NCBI RefSeq assembly: GCF_020991455.1
Contig: NZ_JAJMOX010000004.1
Span: forward strand, 1 to 64,000
DNA from: Flavobacterium sp. JAS
Lineage (GTDB): Bacteria; Bacteroidota; Bacteroidia; Flavobacteriales; Flavobacteriaceae
Direction of reading: 5' to 3'
Length of the DNA stretch: 64,000 nucleotides
Both the position numbers and the translations under genes were made by a program. Under the pieces are notes generated by a model. That model was not told the DNA's origin. It ran no database searches and was given only the letters and a program-made list of their open reading frames with translations. Shown one piece after another: positions 18,215 through 26,722 of the stretch. Every line of letters starts with the position of its first letter. Within the stretch, counting starts at the first letter, position 1.

Positions 18215-18648
18215 GAAACTGCGAAGTATCTGATCTACCAAAACTCGTTGTTTTATGCCAAAAACATGCTGAATACGAAAAAGCAGCTTATTCTCCGGAA
18301 GGAAAAGAAGAAGGTTTAAAGAAAGCTTTGTTTGACGAAAATCCAAAACTACATTGTTTGGTAGTTGCCACAAAAGAGACAATTGTAGGTTACGTTTCTT
18401 ATACTTTTGATTTTTCGACTTGGAATGCAGCAACTTTTATCTACATGGATTGTTTGTTTCTGGAAGAAGAAACGAGAGGTCTTGGAATTGGTGAAATTCT
18501 AATCGAAAAACTAAAACAAATTGGAACGGAGAAAAACTGCGTCAACATACAATGGCAAACACCGGAATTTAACGAAAGGGCCATAAAATTCTACAACAGA
18601 ATTGGCGGAAAAGGAAAAGATAAAGTTCGCTTTACGCTAGATTTGTAA
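18199..18648 (+). CDS. GNAT-family N-acetyltransferase
   Basis: A 149-residue acetyltransferase with an acetyl-CoA-binding segment EEETRGLGIGEILIEKLKQI near residues 92-111 and a terminal FYNRIGGKGKDKVRF typical of diamine/thialysine-type acetyltransferases. Substrate not determinable. It overlaps the LysR gene by 16 nt and is translationally coupled to it. Confidence 0.85.
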   Translation: MEYSIRNCEVSDLPKLVVLCQKHAEYEKAAYSPEGKEEGLKKALFDENPKLHCLVVATKETIVGYVSYTFDFSTWNAATFIYMDCLFLEEETRGLGIGEILIEKLKQIGTEKNCVNIQWQTPEFNERAIKFYNRIGGKGKDKVRFTLDL

Positions 18649-18666
18649 AAGTCAATGCTTAAAATT

Positions 18667-18755
18667 TAATCTCGCAAAGGCTCGAAGTCGTGAAGAAAAA
18701 GACATAGTTTTAACCTTTGTCACTCTGAACCTCTGTACCTTTGAACCTTCAAAAT
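18667..18755. repeat. Array of 8-nt units before the SDR gene
   Basis: A left segment (18667-18694) has CTCGCAAA- and GTCGTGAA-type units. A right segment (18711-18755) reads, on the minus strand, as octamers such as AAGGTTCA, AAGGTACA and GAGTGACA in register. The arms are from different unit classes, so it looks like a chimera or remnant. Confidence 0.6.
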
Positions 18756-18760
18756 AAAAA

Positions 18761-19579
18761 ATGACACAAATAAGTATTTTAGGCTGCGGATGGCTGGGTT
18801 TACCTTTGGCGAAAAGCTTAATCGCAAAAAAGCGTTATTCAGTAAACGGATCTACCACTTCTGAAAATAAACTTTCTATTCTTAAAAACGCCGGTATAAA
18901 TTCATTTTTAGTGGCGCTTGAAAGCGAAAGTGTTTCTGAAAGTATAACTTCTTTTTTAGCTAAAAGCGAAATCCTAATTATTGACATTCCACCAAAATTG
19001 AGAGGAAATAACGATGATACTTCCCGAAAGGTTTTCGTAGAGAAAATTCAAAATCTAATTGCGTTTATAGAAAAATCAACCGTAAAAAAAGTACTTTTTG
19101 TAAGTTCAACTGCGGTTTATGGCAATGAAAACGGAATTATTACCGAAGAAACTATTCCGAATCCTGAAACAGAAAGCAGTAAACAATTACTTTTAGCGGA
19201 AGCGATTCTTCAAAAAAATAAAAACTTCGAAACTACAATTTTACGCTTCGGTGGATTAATTGGCGAAGATCGTCATCCGGTTAAACATTTAGCAGGAAAG
19301 GAAAACCTTGAAAACCCAGACGCTCCAGTAAATTTAATTCATCAAAATGATTGCATCAGAATCATCGAAATGATCATTAATCAATCAAAATGGAATGAAG
19401 TTTTTAATGCCGTTGCGCCTTTTCACCCAAGTCGGCAGGAATATTATACGCAACAAGCAAAGGAACTGAACTTAGTTTTACCAAAATTCAGTCTTGAAAA
19501 ATCGAATATCAAAAAGACTATTTCAAACGAAAAAATAGAAACCAGTTTAAATTACCAATTTAGGTTAGAGAATTATTAA
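18761..19579 (+). CDS. NAD(P)-dependent epimerase/dehydratase-like SDR (YeeZ type)
   Basis: A 272-residue extended/atypical SDR. The dinucleotide motif GCGWLGLP (residues 8-15) opens the Rossmann fold, and VSSTAVYGNENG near 113-124 carries the conserved Ser and Tyr, although the canonical YxxxK is not obvious. This matches YeeZ-like proteins of unknown substrate. It starts right after a repeat array and is monocistronic. Confidence 0.8.
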   Translation: MTQISILGCGWLGLPLAKSLIAKKRYSVNGSTTSENKLSILKNAGINSFLVALESESVSESITSFLAKSEILIIDIPPKLRGNNDDTSRKVFVEKIQNLIAFIEKSTVKKVLFVSSTAVYGNENGIITEETIPNPETESSKQLLLAEAILQKNKNFETTILRFGGLIGEDRHPVKHLAGKENLENPDAPVNLIHQNDCIRIIEMIINQSKWNEVFNAVAPFHPSRQEYYTQQAKELNLVLPKFSLEKSNIKKTISNEKIETSLNYQFRLENY

Positions 19580-19731
19580 ACCATATAAGTGATATAAGTT
19601 CCAAACCGCAAAGCTTTGTGATCTCCAAAGTAAAACGCAATAACAACAAACTTTGCAGACTTTGCGTAAAACCTTTGCGAACTTTGCGTTAAAAAGATAA
19701 AACTTAAATTCACTTACATAACTTACATGGA
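19578..19731. repeat. Nested inverted repeat: ACTTATAT-type outer arms, TTTGCG-type inner arms
   Basis: The outer arms, 19578-19604 and 19701-19731, are complementary copies of a 9-nt-period unit (ACTTATAT/ACTTACAT). The inner arms, about 19605-19645 and 19651-19693, carry CGCAAAG-type units and their complement at 8-9 nt. It fills the gap between the SDR and DUF2207 genes. Confidence 0.7.
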
Positions 19732-19776
19732 TTAGAAACAAAATCCTTATTTTCACTCCGCAAAATAACTTCTTTC

Positions 19777-21666
19777 ATGATAAGACATTTCAGGTTTCTA
19801 TTCACTCTCGGTTTAGTATTACTTTCATTTTCCCAATGTTTTAGTCAAACTGATTCAACACTTACAGAGGAACATGAACGTACGGAAAGAATAAAACAAT
19901 TTCATGCTGACATTCTTATTAAGGAAAACGGAAACATTGTTGTTACCGAAACTATTACCGTTTATGCCGCACAACAAGAAATAGATCACGGTATCTTTCG
20001 TCAACTTCCGATGAAAAACTATTCCTCGAAAGTCTCCAGAAATAATTTTTATACAATCTTGAATGTTACCAAAGACTGGATCAAAGAACCTTATCACACA
20101 GATATAGATGGCGAAAATTTCAAGATTTATATTGGCGATAAAGACATTTCTCTTAGCGAAGGAACTTACACCTACAAACTAACTTACGAAGTCGAAGCAC
20201 AAATACATTCTTATGACAATTTTGACGAAGTTTATTGGAATGTAACAGGGAATTATTGGCAGTTTGATATCGAAAATGTATCTGCAAAAGTAATCTTACC
20301 AAGCGGAACATCGGCATTACAAACTCATTGTTATACTGGCATTTTAGGATCGAAGCAAAGTGAATGTGATTCAAAAATTGGAGGAACTTCGGTTTATTTT
20401 ACTTCAAAAAATCTAAAAAAAGAAGAAGGTTTTACTGTAGCAGTTGGATTTCCAAAGGGAATTGTTTATCAGCCCTTCTTTTTGCCTCATTATAAAATAG
20501 AAGAATTTGTTTCTGCAGAAAAATTATTCCTCGGACTTCTAGCCGTTTCAATTTGCTTGCTTTTTTATTATTTTTCATGGAAAAAGTATGGCGAAGATCC
20601 TTTAATTTCAAATGAAAGCAATCAATTCATTGATATAAAAAATCACCATACCGCAACTTCACTGCTATATATTAAAGAAAGATATTCTAACTCAAAAACA
20701 CTTCTGGTTGCAATAATTAGCCTTTCGATTAAGGTTGCAATAGAAATTACCGGTAATGGATTTCAAACCTGGAGAGAGGAATTCGAGTATTATCTGGTAA
20801 AAGGCTCAAAAACCACAAATTTAGCACCAGAAGAAAATGCTGTTTTAGATGTTTTTTTTAAGGAAAGTGACACTTTTGCTATCAATTCTAAATCTTACAC
20901 TATTTTTAGCCAAGCAGAGAAAATGCTTGAGAAATCACTTAAGAATCAGCACAATTTAAAAGATTACTTTTTAAGCAATCTCAAACAAATTTTAATAGCA
21001 TCAATAATTACAATTATAACAATTGTTACTTACAGTTACTTAACAGTGGGCACAGCTTTGATCTTTGTTGTTATTGGTTTTACATCCCTAAATCTTACTG
21101 CAATATTGCTTATAGTAATTATAAAATCATTTATAAAAAGACAATTTTCTGTAGCATTTCCATGTATGATTGTAGCCATTTTTCCAGCAGCTTTTACTTT
21201 TGCATCTTTTTTCGCCATAAATGTCGACAAAAACTATTCGGCTCTAAATGCACTAGTTATATTTTTAATCGTTACAGGTTTTACAATATTTCTTAGCCTA
21301 ATTAATTCTTATACTAAACTGGGACTTGTTACTAAAATTCAAATTGAAAAATTCAAACAGCACTTACTAAATTATCCTGTAGAACAAAGTACTAACATTA
21401 TAAGCGCTTACGAAGAAAATCTGCCATACGCTTTTGCATTGGGCATTGAAGAAGAATGGAATCTAAAGTTTTCGGATGCCTTAAAAAGTTTAAATTACAC
21501 CAGCAACTGGATCAAAACCAGCGATGGTTCTGTTGGCTTTTCGTATCAAAATATAACTCATTTTTATGACACTTATACTTCATCTTCGAGTTCTTCCAGT
21601 AGTGGAAGTTCTGGCGGTGGAAGTTCCGGAGGCGGAGGTGGTGGCGGTGGAGGCGGTGGCTGGTAG
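19777..21666 (+). CDS. DUF2207-domain membrane protein with poly-Gly tail
   Basis: A 629-residue protein: signal peptide (1-24), an N-terminal extracytoplasmic DUF2207 domain (about 30-235), a first membrane helix near 250-268, a cytoplasmic segment, then further helices around 405-520. The C-terminus is a run of Ser followed by Gly, ending in GGGGW. Low-complexity glycine tails are typical of this family. Function of the family is unknown. The Ser/Gly tail is not a frameshift artefact: the codons GGT, GGC and GGA alternate and the frame ends properly. Confidence 0.82.
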   Translation: MIRHFRFLFTLGLVLLSFSQCFSQTDSTLTEEHERTERIKQFHADILIKENGNIVVTETITVYAAQQEIDHGIFRQLPMKNYSSKVSRNNFYTILNVTKDWIKEPYHTDIDGENFKIYIGDKDISLSEGTYTYKLTYEVEAQIHSYDNFDEVYWNVTGNYWQFDIENVSAKVILPSGTSALQTHCYTGILGSKQSECDSKIGGTSVYFTSKNLKKEEGFTVAVGFPKGIVYQPFFLPHYKIEEFVSAEKLFLGLLAVSICLLFYYFSWKKYGEDPLISNESNQFIDIKNHHTATSLLYIKERYSNSKTLLVAIISLSIKVAIEITGNGFQTWREEFEYYLVKGSKTTNLAPEENAVLDVFFKESDTFAINSKSYTIFSQAEKMLEKSLKNQHNLKDYFLSNLKQILIASIITIITIVTYSYLTVGTALIFVVIGFTSLNLTAILLIVIIKSFIKRQFSVAFPCMIVAIFPAAFTFASFFAINVDKNYSALNALVIFLIVTGFTIFLSLINSYTKLGLVTKIQIEKFKQHLLNYPVEQSTNIISAYEENLPYAFALGIEEEWNLKFSDALKSLNYTSNWIKTSDGSVGFSYQNITHFYDTYTSSSSSSSSGSSGGGSSGGGGGGGGGGGW

Positions 21667-21675
21667 AATTAACAT

Positions 21676-21776
21676 AAAACTTAAATTTACTTACATCACT
21701 TATACGGTTTAAATAAAATTGCGAACTTTGCGTATCCCGATAGTTATCGGGATTGCATTCTTTGCGGTTAAAACTA
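21676..21776. repeat. Repeat cluster with CCCGATA palindrome
   Basis: An ACTTACAT/ACTTATAC array (21682-21712) is followed by GCGAACTTTGCG, a 20-nt palindrome at 21734-21753 (ATCCCGATA, GT, TATCGGGAT), and CTTTGCGG. A decayed relative of the palindrome (CCCGATAGCTATC) is at 57375-57389. Confidence 0.65.
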
Positions 21777-21781
21777 AAACT

Positions 21782-22258
21782 ATGGAAACAGCTTATATCG
21801 ATTCGCCTTTAGGAATAACCAAAATCGTTGGAGATGAAGATGGTGTTTCTGTAATTTCTGTTTCTGATGTTGGAACAAATGAGATTTCGCAGGAAATTCC
21901 AGAAGTTTTAAAAGAAGCCGTTTTGCAACTTCAGGAATATTTCGATAAAAAAAGAACCGATTTCAGCTTCAAACTAAACCCAAAAGGCACCGAATTTCAG
22001 CAGAAAGTATGGAAATCACTGTTAGAAATTCCATACGGAAAAACGATAAGCTACATGGACCAGACTAAAAAACTGGGCGATGTAAAAGCGATTCGTGCTG
22101 TTGCATCAGCAAATGGTAAAAATCCGTTATGGATTGTAGTTCCTTGTCATCGTGTGATTGGCACAAATGGATCTTTAACCGGTTATGCCGGAGGTTTACC
22201 ACGCAAAAAATGGCTGCTTGAACATGAGAACCCAACAACACAACAAAGTTTGTTTTAA
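21782..22258 (+). CDS. ogt: Methylated-DNA--[protein]-cysteine S-methyltransferase
   Basis: A 158-residue suicide repair protein that removes alkyl groups from O6-alkylguanine onto its own cysteine. The active site PCHRVIG places the acceptor at C122, and the helix-turn-helix with arginine finger is visible at about 93-115 (AIRAVASANGKNP). The frame is open upstream to 21719, but that part encodes the intergenic palindrome, so the ATG at 21782 is chosen. Lacks an Ada sensor domain. Confidence 0.93.
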   Translation: METAYIDSPLGITKIVGDEDGVSVISVSDVGTNEISQEIPEVLKEAVLQLQEYFDKKRTDFSFKLNPKGTEFQQKVWKSLLEIPYGKTISYMDQTKKLGDVKAIRAVASANGKNPLWIVVPCHRVIGTNGSLTGYAGGLPRKKWLLEHENPTTQQSLF

Positions 22259-22261
22259 AAA

Positions 22262-22482
22262 AGTTAGCCACGAATTTCACTAATTTTCACTAATTTCTAT
22301 TTTATTCGTCTGATAAATCTTAATTCGTGTTAATTTGTGAAATTGCTTCGTCTGTTCCGTATCGTTGAAAAAAACCTTAGAGCCCACTTTAAAATATAGG
22401 TTATTTCTTATATTAAAATTAAATTATTGTATATTTATCTCCAATAGAATTAGTGCTAATTTGTGCATTTCGTGGCAAAAAA
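22262..22482. repeat. Inverted repeat of the GCCACGAATTTCACTAA class
   Basis: The left arm (22262-22297: GCCACGAA then CACTAATT units at 9-10 nt) pairs with the right arm (22452-22482, ending in the complement TTCGTGGC). An additional inner copy is near 22319-22346. The same class occurs at 57426-57485. It runs right up to the start of the exonuclease gene. Confidence 0.65.
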
Positions 22483-22484
22483 TT

Positions 22485-23198
22485 ATGATTGAAAAAATAA
22501 ACCTCAACAACATTTTGTTTCTGGATATAGAAACCGTTCCTGAAGAAGAGAATTTTAATTCGCTTGACGCGGAAATGCAATCGCTTTGGGATCATAAAAC
22601 GCAATATCAAAGAAAAGACGATTTTACACCAGAAGAATTTTACGATCGTGCCGGAATTTGGGCTGAATTTGGAAAGATAATCTGTATTTCGGTTGGATAT
22701 TTCACGATTAAAGGCGATGTCAGAAATTTTCGTGTAACATCGTTCTTTGGAGATGAAAAGAAGATTCTTCGTGACTTCAATAATTTACTGAACAATCACT
22801 TCAATCAGCCTCAACATCTTTTATGCGGACATAACGCAAAGGAATTTGATATTCCGTTTATTGCCAGAAGAATGATCATTAACCAAATTGCGATTCCGGA
22901 CAAACTGAATTTATTTGGAAAAAAACCTTGGGAAATTGCACATTTGGATACTTTAGAATTATGGAAGTTTGGCGATTATAAACACTTTACGTCTTTAAAA
23001 TTACTGACAAAGATTCTCGGAGTTCCATCGCCAAAAGGCGATATCGACGGAAGTCAGGTTGGCTACGTGTATTATGTCGAAAAAGATATCGACCGAATTA
23101 TAACCTATTGCGAAAAAGATACAATCGCCGTAGCGCAGGTTTTCCTTCGTTTACGTAGGGAAGATTTATTGATTGACGATGAAATTATTCATGTTTAA
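22485..23198 (+). CDS. 3'-5' exonuclease related to PolB exonuclease domain
   Basis: 237 residues from the ATG at 22485; the longer open frame upstream lies inside the intergenic repeat. DEDDy-type exonuclease motifs are present: Exo I FLDIETVPE (D14, E16), Exo II CGHNAKEFDIPFI near 117-129, and Exo III YCEKDTIAVAQVF near 207-219. It consists of the exonuclease domain only (DNA_pol_B_exo2 type), without a polymerase domain, and would trim DNA 3' ends in repair. It sits between ogt and an AlkZ-like glycosylase, forming a small DNA-repair neighbourhood. Confidence 0.87.
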   Translation: MIEKINLNNILFLDIETVPEEENFNSLDAEMQSLWDHKTQYQRKDDFTPEEFYDRAGIWAEFGKIICISVGYFTIKGDVRNFRVTSFFGDEKKILRDFNNLLNNHFNQPQHLLCGHNAKEFDIPFIARRMIINQIAIPDKLNLFGKKPWEIAHLDTLELWKFGDYKHFTSLKLLTKILGVPSPKGDIDGSQVGYVYYVEKDIDRIITYCEKDTIAVAQVFLRLRREDLLIDDEIIHV

Positions 23199-23206
23199 TT
23201 AAAGGG

Positions 23207-23343
23207 ACAAAGGCTCAAAGTAACAAAGGTGCAAAGTATAAAATGAACTTATATAACTTATATGGTTTGAGTTTTAGTTGCAAAGGTTCAAAGTTACAGA
23301 GGCACAAAGCTAAAATGGACTTATTTAACTTATATGGTTTAAT
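23207..23343. repeat. Two tandem copies of a composite repeat
   Basis: Copy 1 (23207-23271) and copy 2 (23280-23343) both read as four to five 8-nt units of GNNNCAAA type (GGCTCAAA, GTAACAAA; GGTTCAAA, GTTACAGA) followed by an ACTTATATA 9-nt-period segment ending in TATGGTTT. The copies are clearly related but have diverged. Copy 2 ends 12 nt before the next start codon. Confidence 0.8.
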
Positions 23344-23354
23344 TTTTTTAGAAA

Positions 23355-24428
23355 ATGACACATCCGGAAATCTCACATTATAGACTGGCTTCGCAAAAGC
23401 TTTATAAAACAACTCCATGTTCACCACAAGAAATTGTACAGCATTTGGGTGCCATGCAAGCACAAGATTATGCGATGGCAAAATGGGCGATTGGTTCTCG
23501 TTGTGATTCTTCTGAAAAAGAAATTGAAGAAGCTATAAATTCAGCCAAAATTATTAGAACTCATATTTTAAGACCAACCTGGCATTTTGTTGCTTCCGAT
23601 GATATTTATTGGATGCTGGATCTTTCGGCACCACAGGTCAAACGATTTACTGCTTCGGCCGGTAAAAAATATGGTTATGATGAAAAGAAATTTGATCAGG
23701 TTAATACTAAAATCGAAAAACTACTAACAGGCAATAATCATTTGACACGTGACGAAATCATGCAGGAACTCAACATCAAAAAAAGTTCAAGCGAAGATTT
23801 TTTGAGCGCGGCCATTATGATGAATGCCGAATTGGATGGATTGGTCTGTAATGGAAAAATGAAAGGAAAACAAATCACTTATGCCTTACTCGAAGAAAGA
23901 GTTTCTAAACCAAAATTCAAATTAACGAAAGAAGAAGCGCTTTCAAAATTGGCCAAACGATACTTCGAAAGCCACGGCCCTGCTACACTCACTGACTTTT
24001 CGTGGTGGTCAGGTTTCCCGCCAACCACGTGCAAACTAGCCATTAACGCAATGGAGTTGCAATTGAATTCTATTGAGATTGAAAACCAGACGTATTGGTT
24101 TGGAAATAATATCATTAAAGATTCCGACTTCCGCGAAAGCGTACATTTTCTTCCCGCTTTTGATGAGATCTTGATTTCGTATAAAACTCGAGAAGCTTCT
24201 ATTTTATCAGAACATCAATCGAAAGCTTTTACCAATAATGGAATCTTCAAACCTATTATTCTCGAAAACGGAAAAGTAATTGGAATCTGGAAAAGAACCA
24301 TTAAAAAAGATCACGCTAAAATAGAAACGCAGTTTTTTCATGAAACTGAAAGTCATAAAAAAGCAATTCTGTTTGAAGGGATTAAAGCTTTTGAAAACTA
24401 CCTCGAAACAAAAATTGTTATCGAATAA
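23355..24428 (+). CDS. AlkZ-like winged-helix DNA glycosylase (HTH_42)
   Basis: A 357-residue protein of the HTH_42 superfamily of monofunctional DNA glycosylases that unhook bulky or cross-linked adducts. The catalytic QxQ motif is visible as Q35-A-Q37 in MQAQDYAMAKW, and the family hallmark RPTWHFVASDD is near 76-86. QxQ is the AlkZ type; the YcaQ branch has QxD. The gene lies next to ogt and a 3'-5' exonuclease. Substrate spectrum is inferred from family only. Confidence 0.83.
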   Translation: MTHPEISHYRLASQKLYKTTPCSPQEIVQHLGAMQAQDYAMAKWAIGSRCDSSEKEIEEAINSAKIIRTHILRPTWHFVASDDIYWMLDLSAPQVKRFTASAGKKYGYDEKKFDQVNTKIEKLLTGNNHLTRDEIMQELNIKKSSSEDFLSAAIMMNAELDGLVCNGKMKGKQITYALLEERVSKPKFKLTKEEALSKLAKRYFESHGPATLTDFSWWSGFPPTTCKLAINAMELQLNSIEIENQTYWFGNNIIKDSDFRESVHFLPAFDEILISYKTREASILSEHQSKAFTNNGIFKPIILENGKVIGIWKRTIKKDHAKIETQFFHETESHKKAILFEGIKAFENYLETKIVIE

Positions 24429-24540
24429 ATCCGTTTTTCGCGAAAACATTCCATTTTCTGATAAATTCTTCGGGTTTCATCGGCAAATTCTTTGTGCATT
24501 TTATTGCTAAATAATTACATTTACAAAAAAAAACAGCGCT

Positions 24541-25980
24541 ATGGTATTAAGTAGATTTTGGTTAACTATTTTTATTTCGTCGATTATCTTTGTTATAATC
24601 AGCTTGTTTACTGCCAATACTTATACCATTGATTATGTTTTGAATGGAAAAAAAGACGATCCGATCCTGGTTTCAGAAAAATATGCGGAACAACTTCCCG
24701 CTTTTATCAAAGACAGCATCAAAAAAGCACCGGATCAAACAATGATCATCAATCGTGACACACTTAATCCCGATACAACGTATGTTTATAAAAACAAAAC
24801 TGTAAAAATTTATAGCGGAGTTCAAAAATCAGACGGTTTATTACCAACCTGTAAAACAACTTTACTGGATTTAATTTTACCATTAATGGCGTATTTGGCC
24901 TTTTTCTGTGGATTGATGGAACTTTTAATCATTTCTGGAGTTTCCGGAAAATTAGCCAAAGCCTTGAGTCCGGTTTTTGTAAAAGTGTTTCCTAGTATCC
25001 CAAAAAATCATCCTTCAATATCGTATATGACCCTAAACTTTGCCGCTAATTTCTTAGGATTAGATTCTGCTGCAACTCCGTTTGGTCTAAAAGCAATGGA
25101 AAGTTTACAAGAAATAAACCCCGATAAAGACAAAGCAAGTGATGCACAAATTATGTTTATGTGTCTTCATGCTTCAGGTTTAACTTTAATCGCAACTTCG
25201 ATTATTGGATATCGTGCTGCAGCAAATGCAAGTAACCCGGCTGATGTAATGCTTCCGTGTATTATAACTTCTTTTATTGGTACAATTGCAGCGTTTCTAA
25301 TTGTTGGAATCAAACAAAAAATCAATTTTAAAAGTGCTTCACTTATTATCGCCTTAATGGTATTAATCGCCGCCATTGTTGGTTTGTTGATGTATGTAAA
25401 CCATTTGGACTTAATTGGGAAAAATTATTTCACTTCTAACCTTTCAGGATTAATATTAATCGGAATTATTGTAGCCACGCTGATTTTCTCCTTCATACAC
25501 GAAAAGAAATTTACCGATGCAAACACTACCGTTTTTGATGCTTTCGTAGTTGGAGCAAATAATGGAGTTAAAACAGGTGTTACCATTTTTCCTTATGTTT
25601 TAGGAATGTTAGTTGCTATTTCGCTATTCAGAAATAGTGGTTTGTTTGAAATCATTAGTGATGGTATTGCTTTTGTTTTCTCCAATATGGGTGTTAACAA
25701 ACAAATCACCGATGCTTTACCGGTTGCAATGCTTAGACCTTTTAGTTCGGCAGGATCAAGAGGATTTTTAATTGACTCTATGAATACTTTTGGCGCAGAT
25801 TCCTTAACAGGAAGACTGAGCAGTATTTTTCAATGTAGTGCCGAAAGTACTTTTTATGTAATTGCTGTTTACTTTGGTTCTGTTAACATTAAAAATACAC
25901 GATACGCTTTAGGCACAATGCTTTTGGTTGACGTAATTTGTGTAATTACAGCGATTTTTGTGGCGACGTGGTTTTTTTAA
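24541..25980 (+). CDS. Fused SpmA-SpmB nucleoside-recognition membrane protein
   Basis: A 479-residue polytopic protein. The N-terminal half matches SpmA (Gate/nucleoside recognition domain, LNFAANFLGLDSAATPFGLKAM near 163-184) and the C-terminal half matches SpmB (RPFSSAGSRGF near 400-410). In Bacillus these are two genes implicated in spore-core dehydration; here they are fused in a non-sporulating lineage, so the role must differ, perhaps solute or nucleoside transport. It has a first helix at 6-25 followed by a periplasmic loop. Confidence 0.85.
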   Translation: MVLSRFWLTIFISSIIFVIISLFTANTYTIDYVLNGKKDDPILVSEKYAEQLPAFIKDSIKKAPDQTMIINRDTLNPDTTYVYKNKTVKIYSGVQKSDGLLPTCKTTLLDLILPLMAYLAFFCGLMELLIISGVSGKLAKALSPVFVKVFPSIPKNHPSISYMTLNFAANFLGLDSAATPFGLKAMESLQEINPDKDKASDAQIMFMCLHASGLTLIATSIIGYRAAANASNPADVMLPCIITSFIGTIAAFLIVGIKQKINFKSASLIIALMVLIAAIVGLLMYVNHLDLIGKNYFTSNLSGLILIGIIVATLIFSFIHEKKFTDANTTVFDAFVVGANNGVKTGVTIFPYVLGMLVAISLFRNSGLFEIISDGIAFVFSNMGVNKQITDALPVAMLRPFSSAGSRGFLIDSMNTFGADSLTGRLSSIFQCSAESTFYVIAVYFGSVNIKNTRYALGTMLLVDVICVITAIFVATWFF

Positions 25981-26012
25981 AATATGATTATTTGCAAACG
26001 CTATTATTAAAA

Positions 26013-26695
26013 TGGACTGAAGTCCAGCCCTACAATATGAGGCGAGCCGATGGCTCTTTTTAAAGTTCCGGAGAAACGATTTATATTGTAGGGCCGGATT
26101 TTAATCCGGTTTAAAAGATATAAATGAACGGGATTAATATTTGTAAGATTTTTTTGTATCATTGTAAGAATTTAAATCGTTGCAATAAATATAAAATGTC
26201 AAATACATATCATCAAGTTTACATTCAGGCAGTTTTTGCTGTGAAATATAGAGGAGCACTTATTAATAATGAATGCAAATCTAAAATATTAAGTGTAATT
26301 GGAAATTTAATAAATGAAACAGGTTGTAAAACCATTATAGTAAATGGAACAGAAGATCATGTACATTGTCTTTTAGGTCTTAAACCCACCATTTCTATTT
26401 CAGAATTAATGAGAATTGTAAAAGGAAAATCATCAAGATTTATAAATGATCATCAATTGACAAAATACAAATTCGAATGGCAAGAAGGTTACGGCGTTTT
26501 CTCTTATAGTAAATCTCATATTGATGCCGTATATAAATACATTGCCAATCAAGAAGCACATCACAAAAAACAAAATTTCAAAGATGAGTATTCTTCTCTT
26601 TTAAACAAATACAATGTTGAATTTGATAAAAGATGTGTGTTTGAAAATTTAATATAACCAATATCTTTATATAAACTGGACTTCAGTCCAGTTTA
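26013..26695 (+). mobile_element. IS200/RAYT-type element with structured palindromic ends
   Basis: The left end holds an ordered set of hairpins: TGGACT-GA-AGTCCA (26013-26026); a long-range pair GCCCTACAATAT (26027-26038) with ATATTGTAGGGC (26083-26094) that encloses GAGCC-GAT-GGCTC (26044-26056); and CCGGATT-TT-AATCCGG (26094-26109). The right end is a 24-nt palindrome (26072-offset copy at 26672-26695) containing the same TGGACT/AGTCCA core. Between them is one HUH transposase gene. Hairpin ends and a single Y1 gene are the hallmarks of IS200 or of a RAYT with REP sequences. Confidence 0.8.
26196..26657 (+). CDS. Y1/HUH transposase (IS200 / REP-associated tyrosine transposase)
   Basis: 153 residues from the ATG at 26196 (MSNTYHQVYIQ); an upstream in-frame ATG at 26124 adds 24 residues unlike the family. 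The HUH metal motif is HVHCLLG at about 54-60, and the candidate nucleophilic tyrosine is in AVYKYIANQEAHHKK near 114-128. Y1 enzymes nick and rejoin single-stranded DNA at hairpins. The gene is intact and flanked by matching palindromes, so it may be active or domesticated. Confidence 0.85.
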   Translation: MSNTYHQVYIQAVFAVKYRGALINNECKSKILSVIGNLINETGCKTIIVNGTEDHVHCLLGLKPTISISELMRIVKGKSSRFINDHQLTKYKFEWQEGYGVFSYSKSHIDAVYKYIANQEAHHKKQNFKDEYSSLLNKYNVEFDKRCVFENLI

Positions 26696-26722
26696 AATTA
26701 AACAAACAAATACCACACATAA

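Noticed and set aside
23207..23343. CRISPR-like array
   Set aside because: Units are 8-9 nt with no 25-35-nt repeats, no unique spacers, and no cas genes anywhere in the window.
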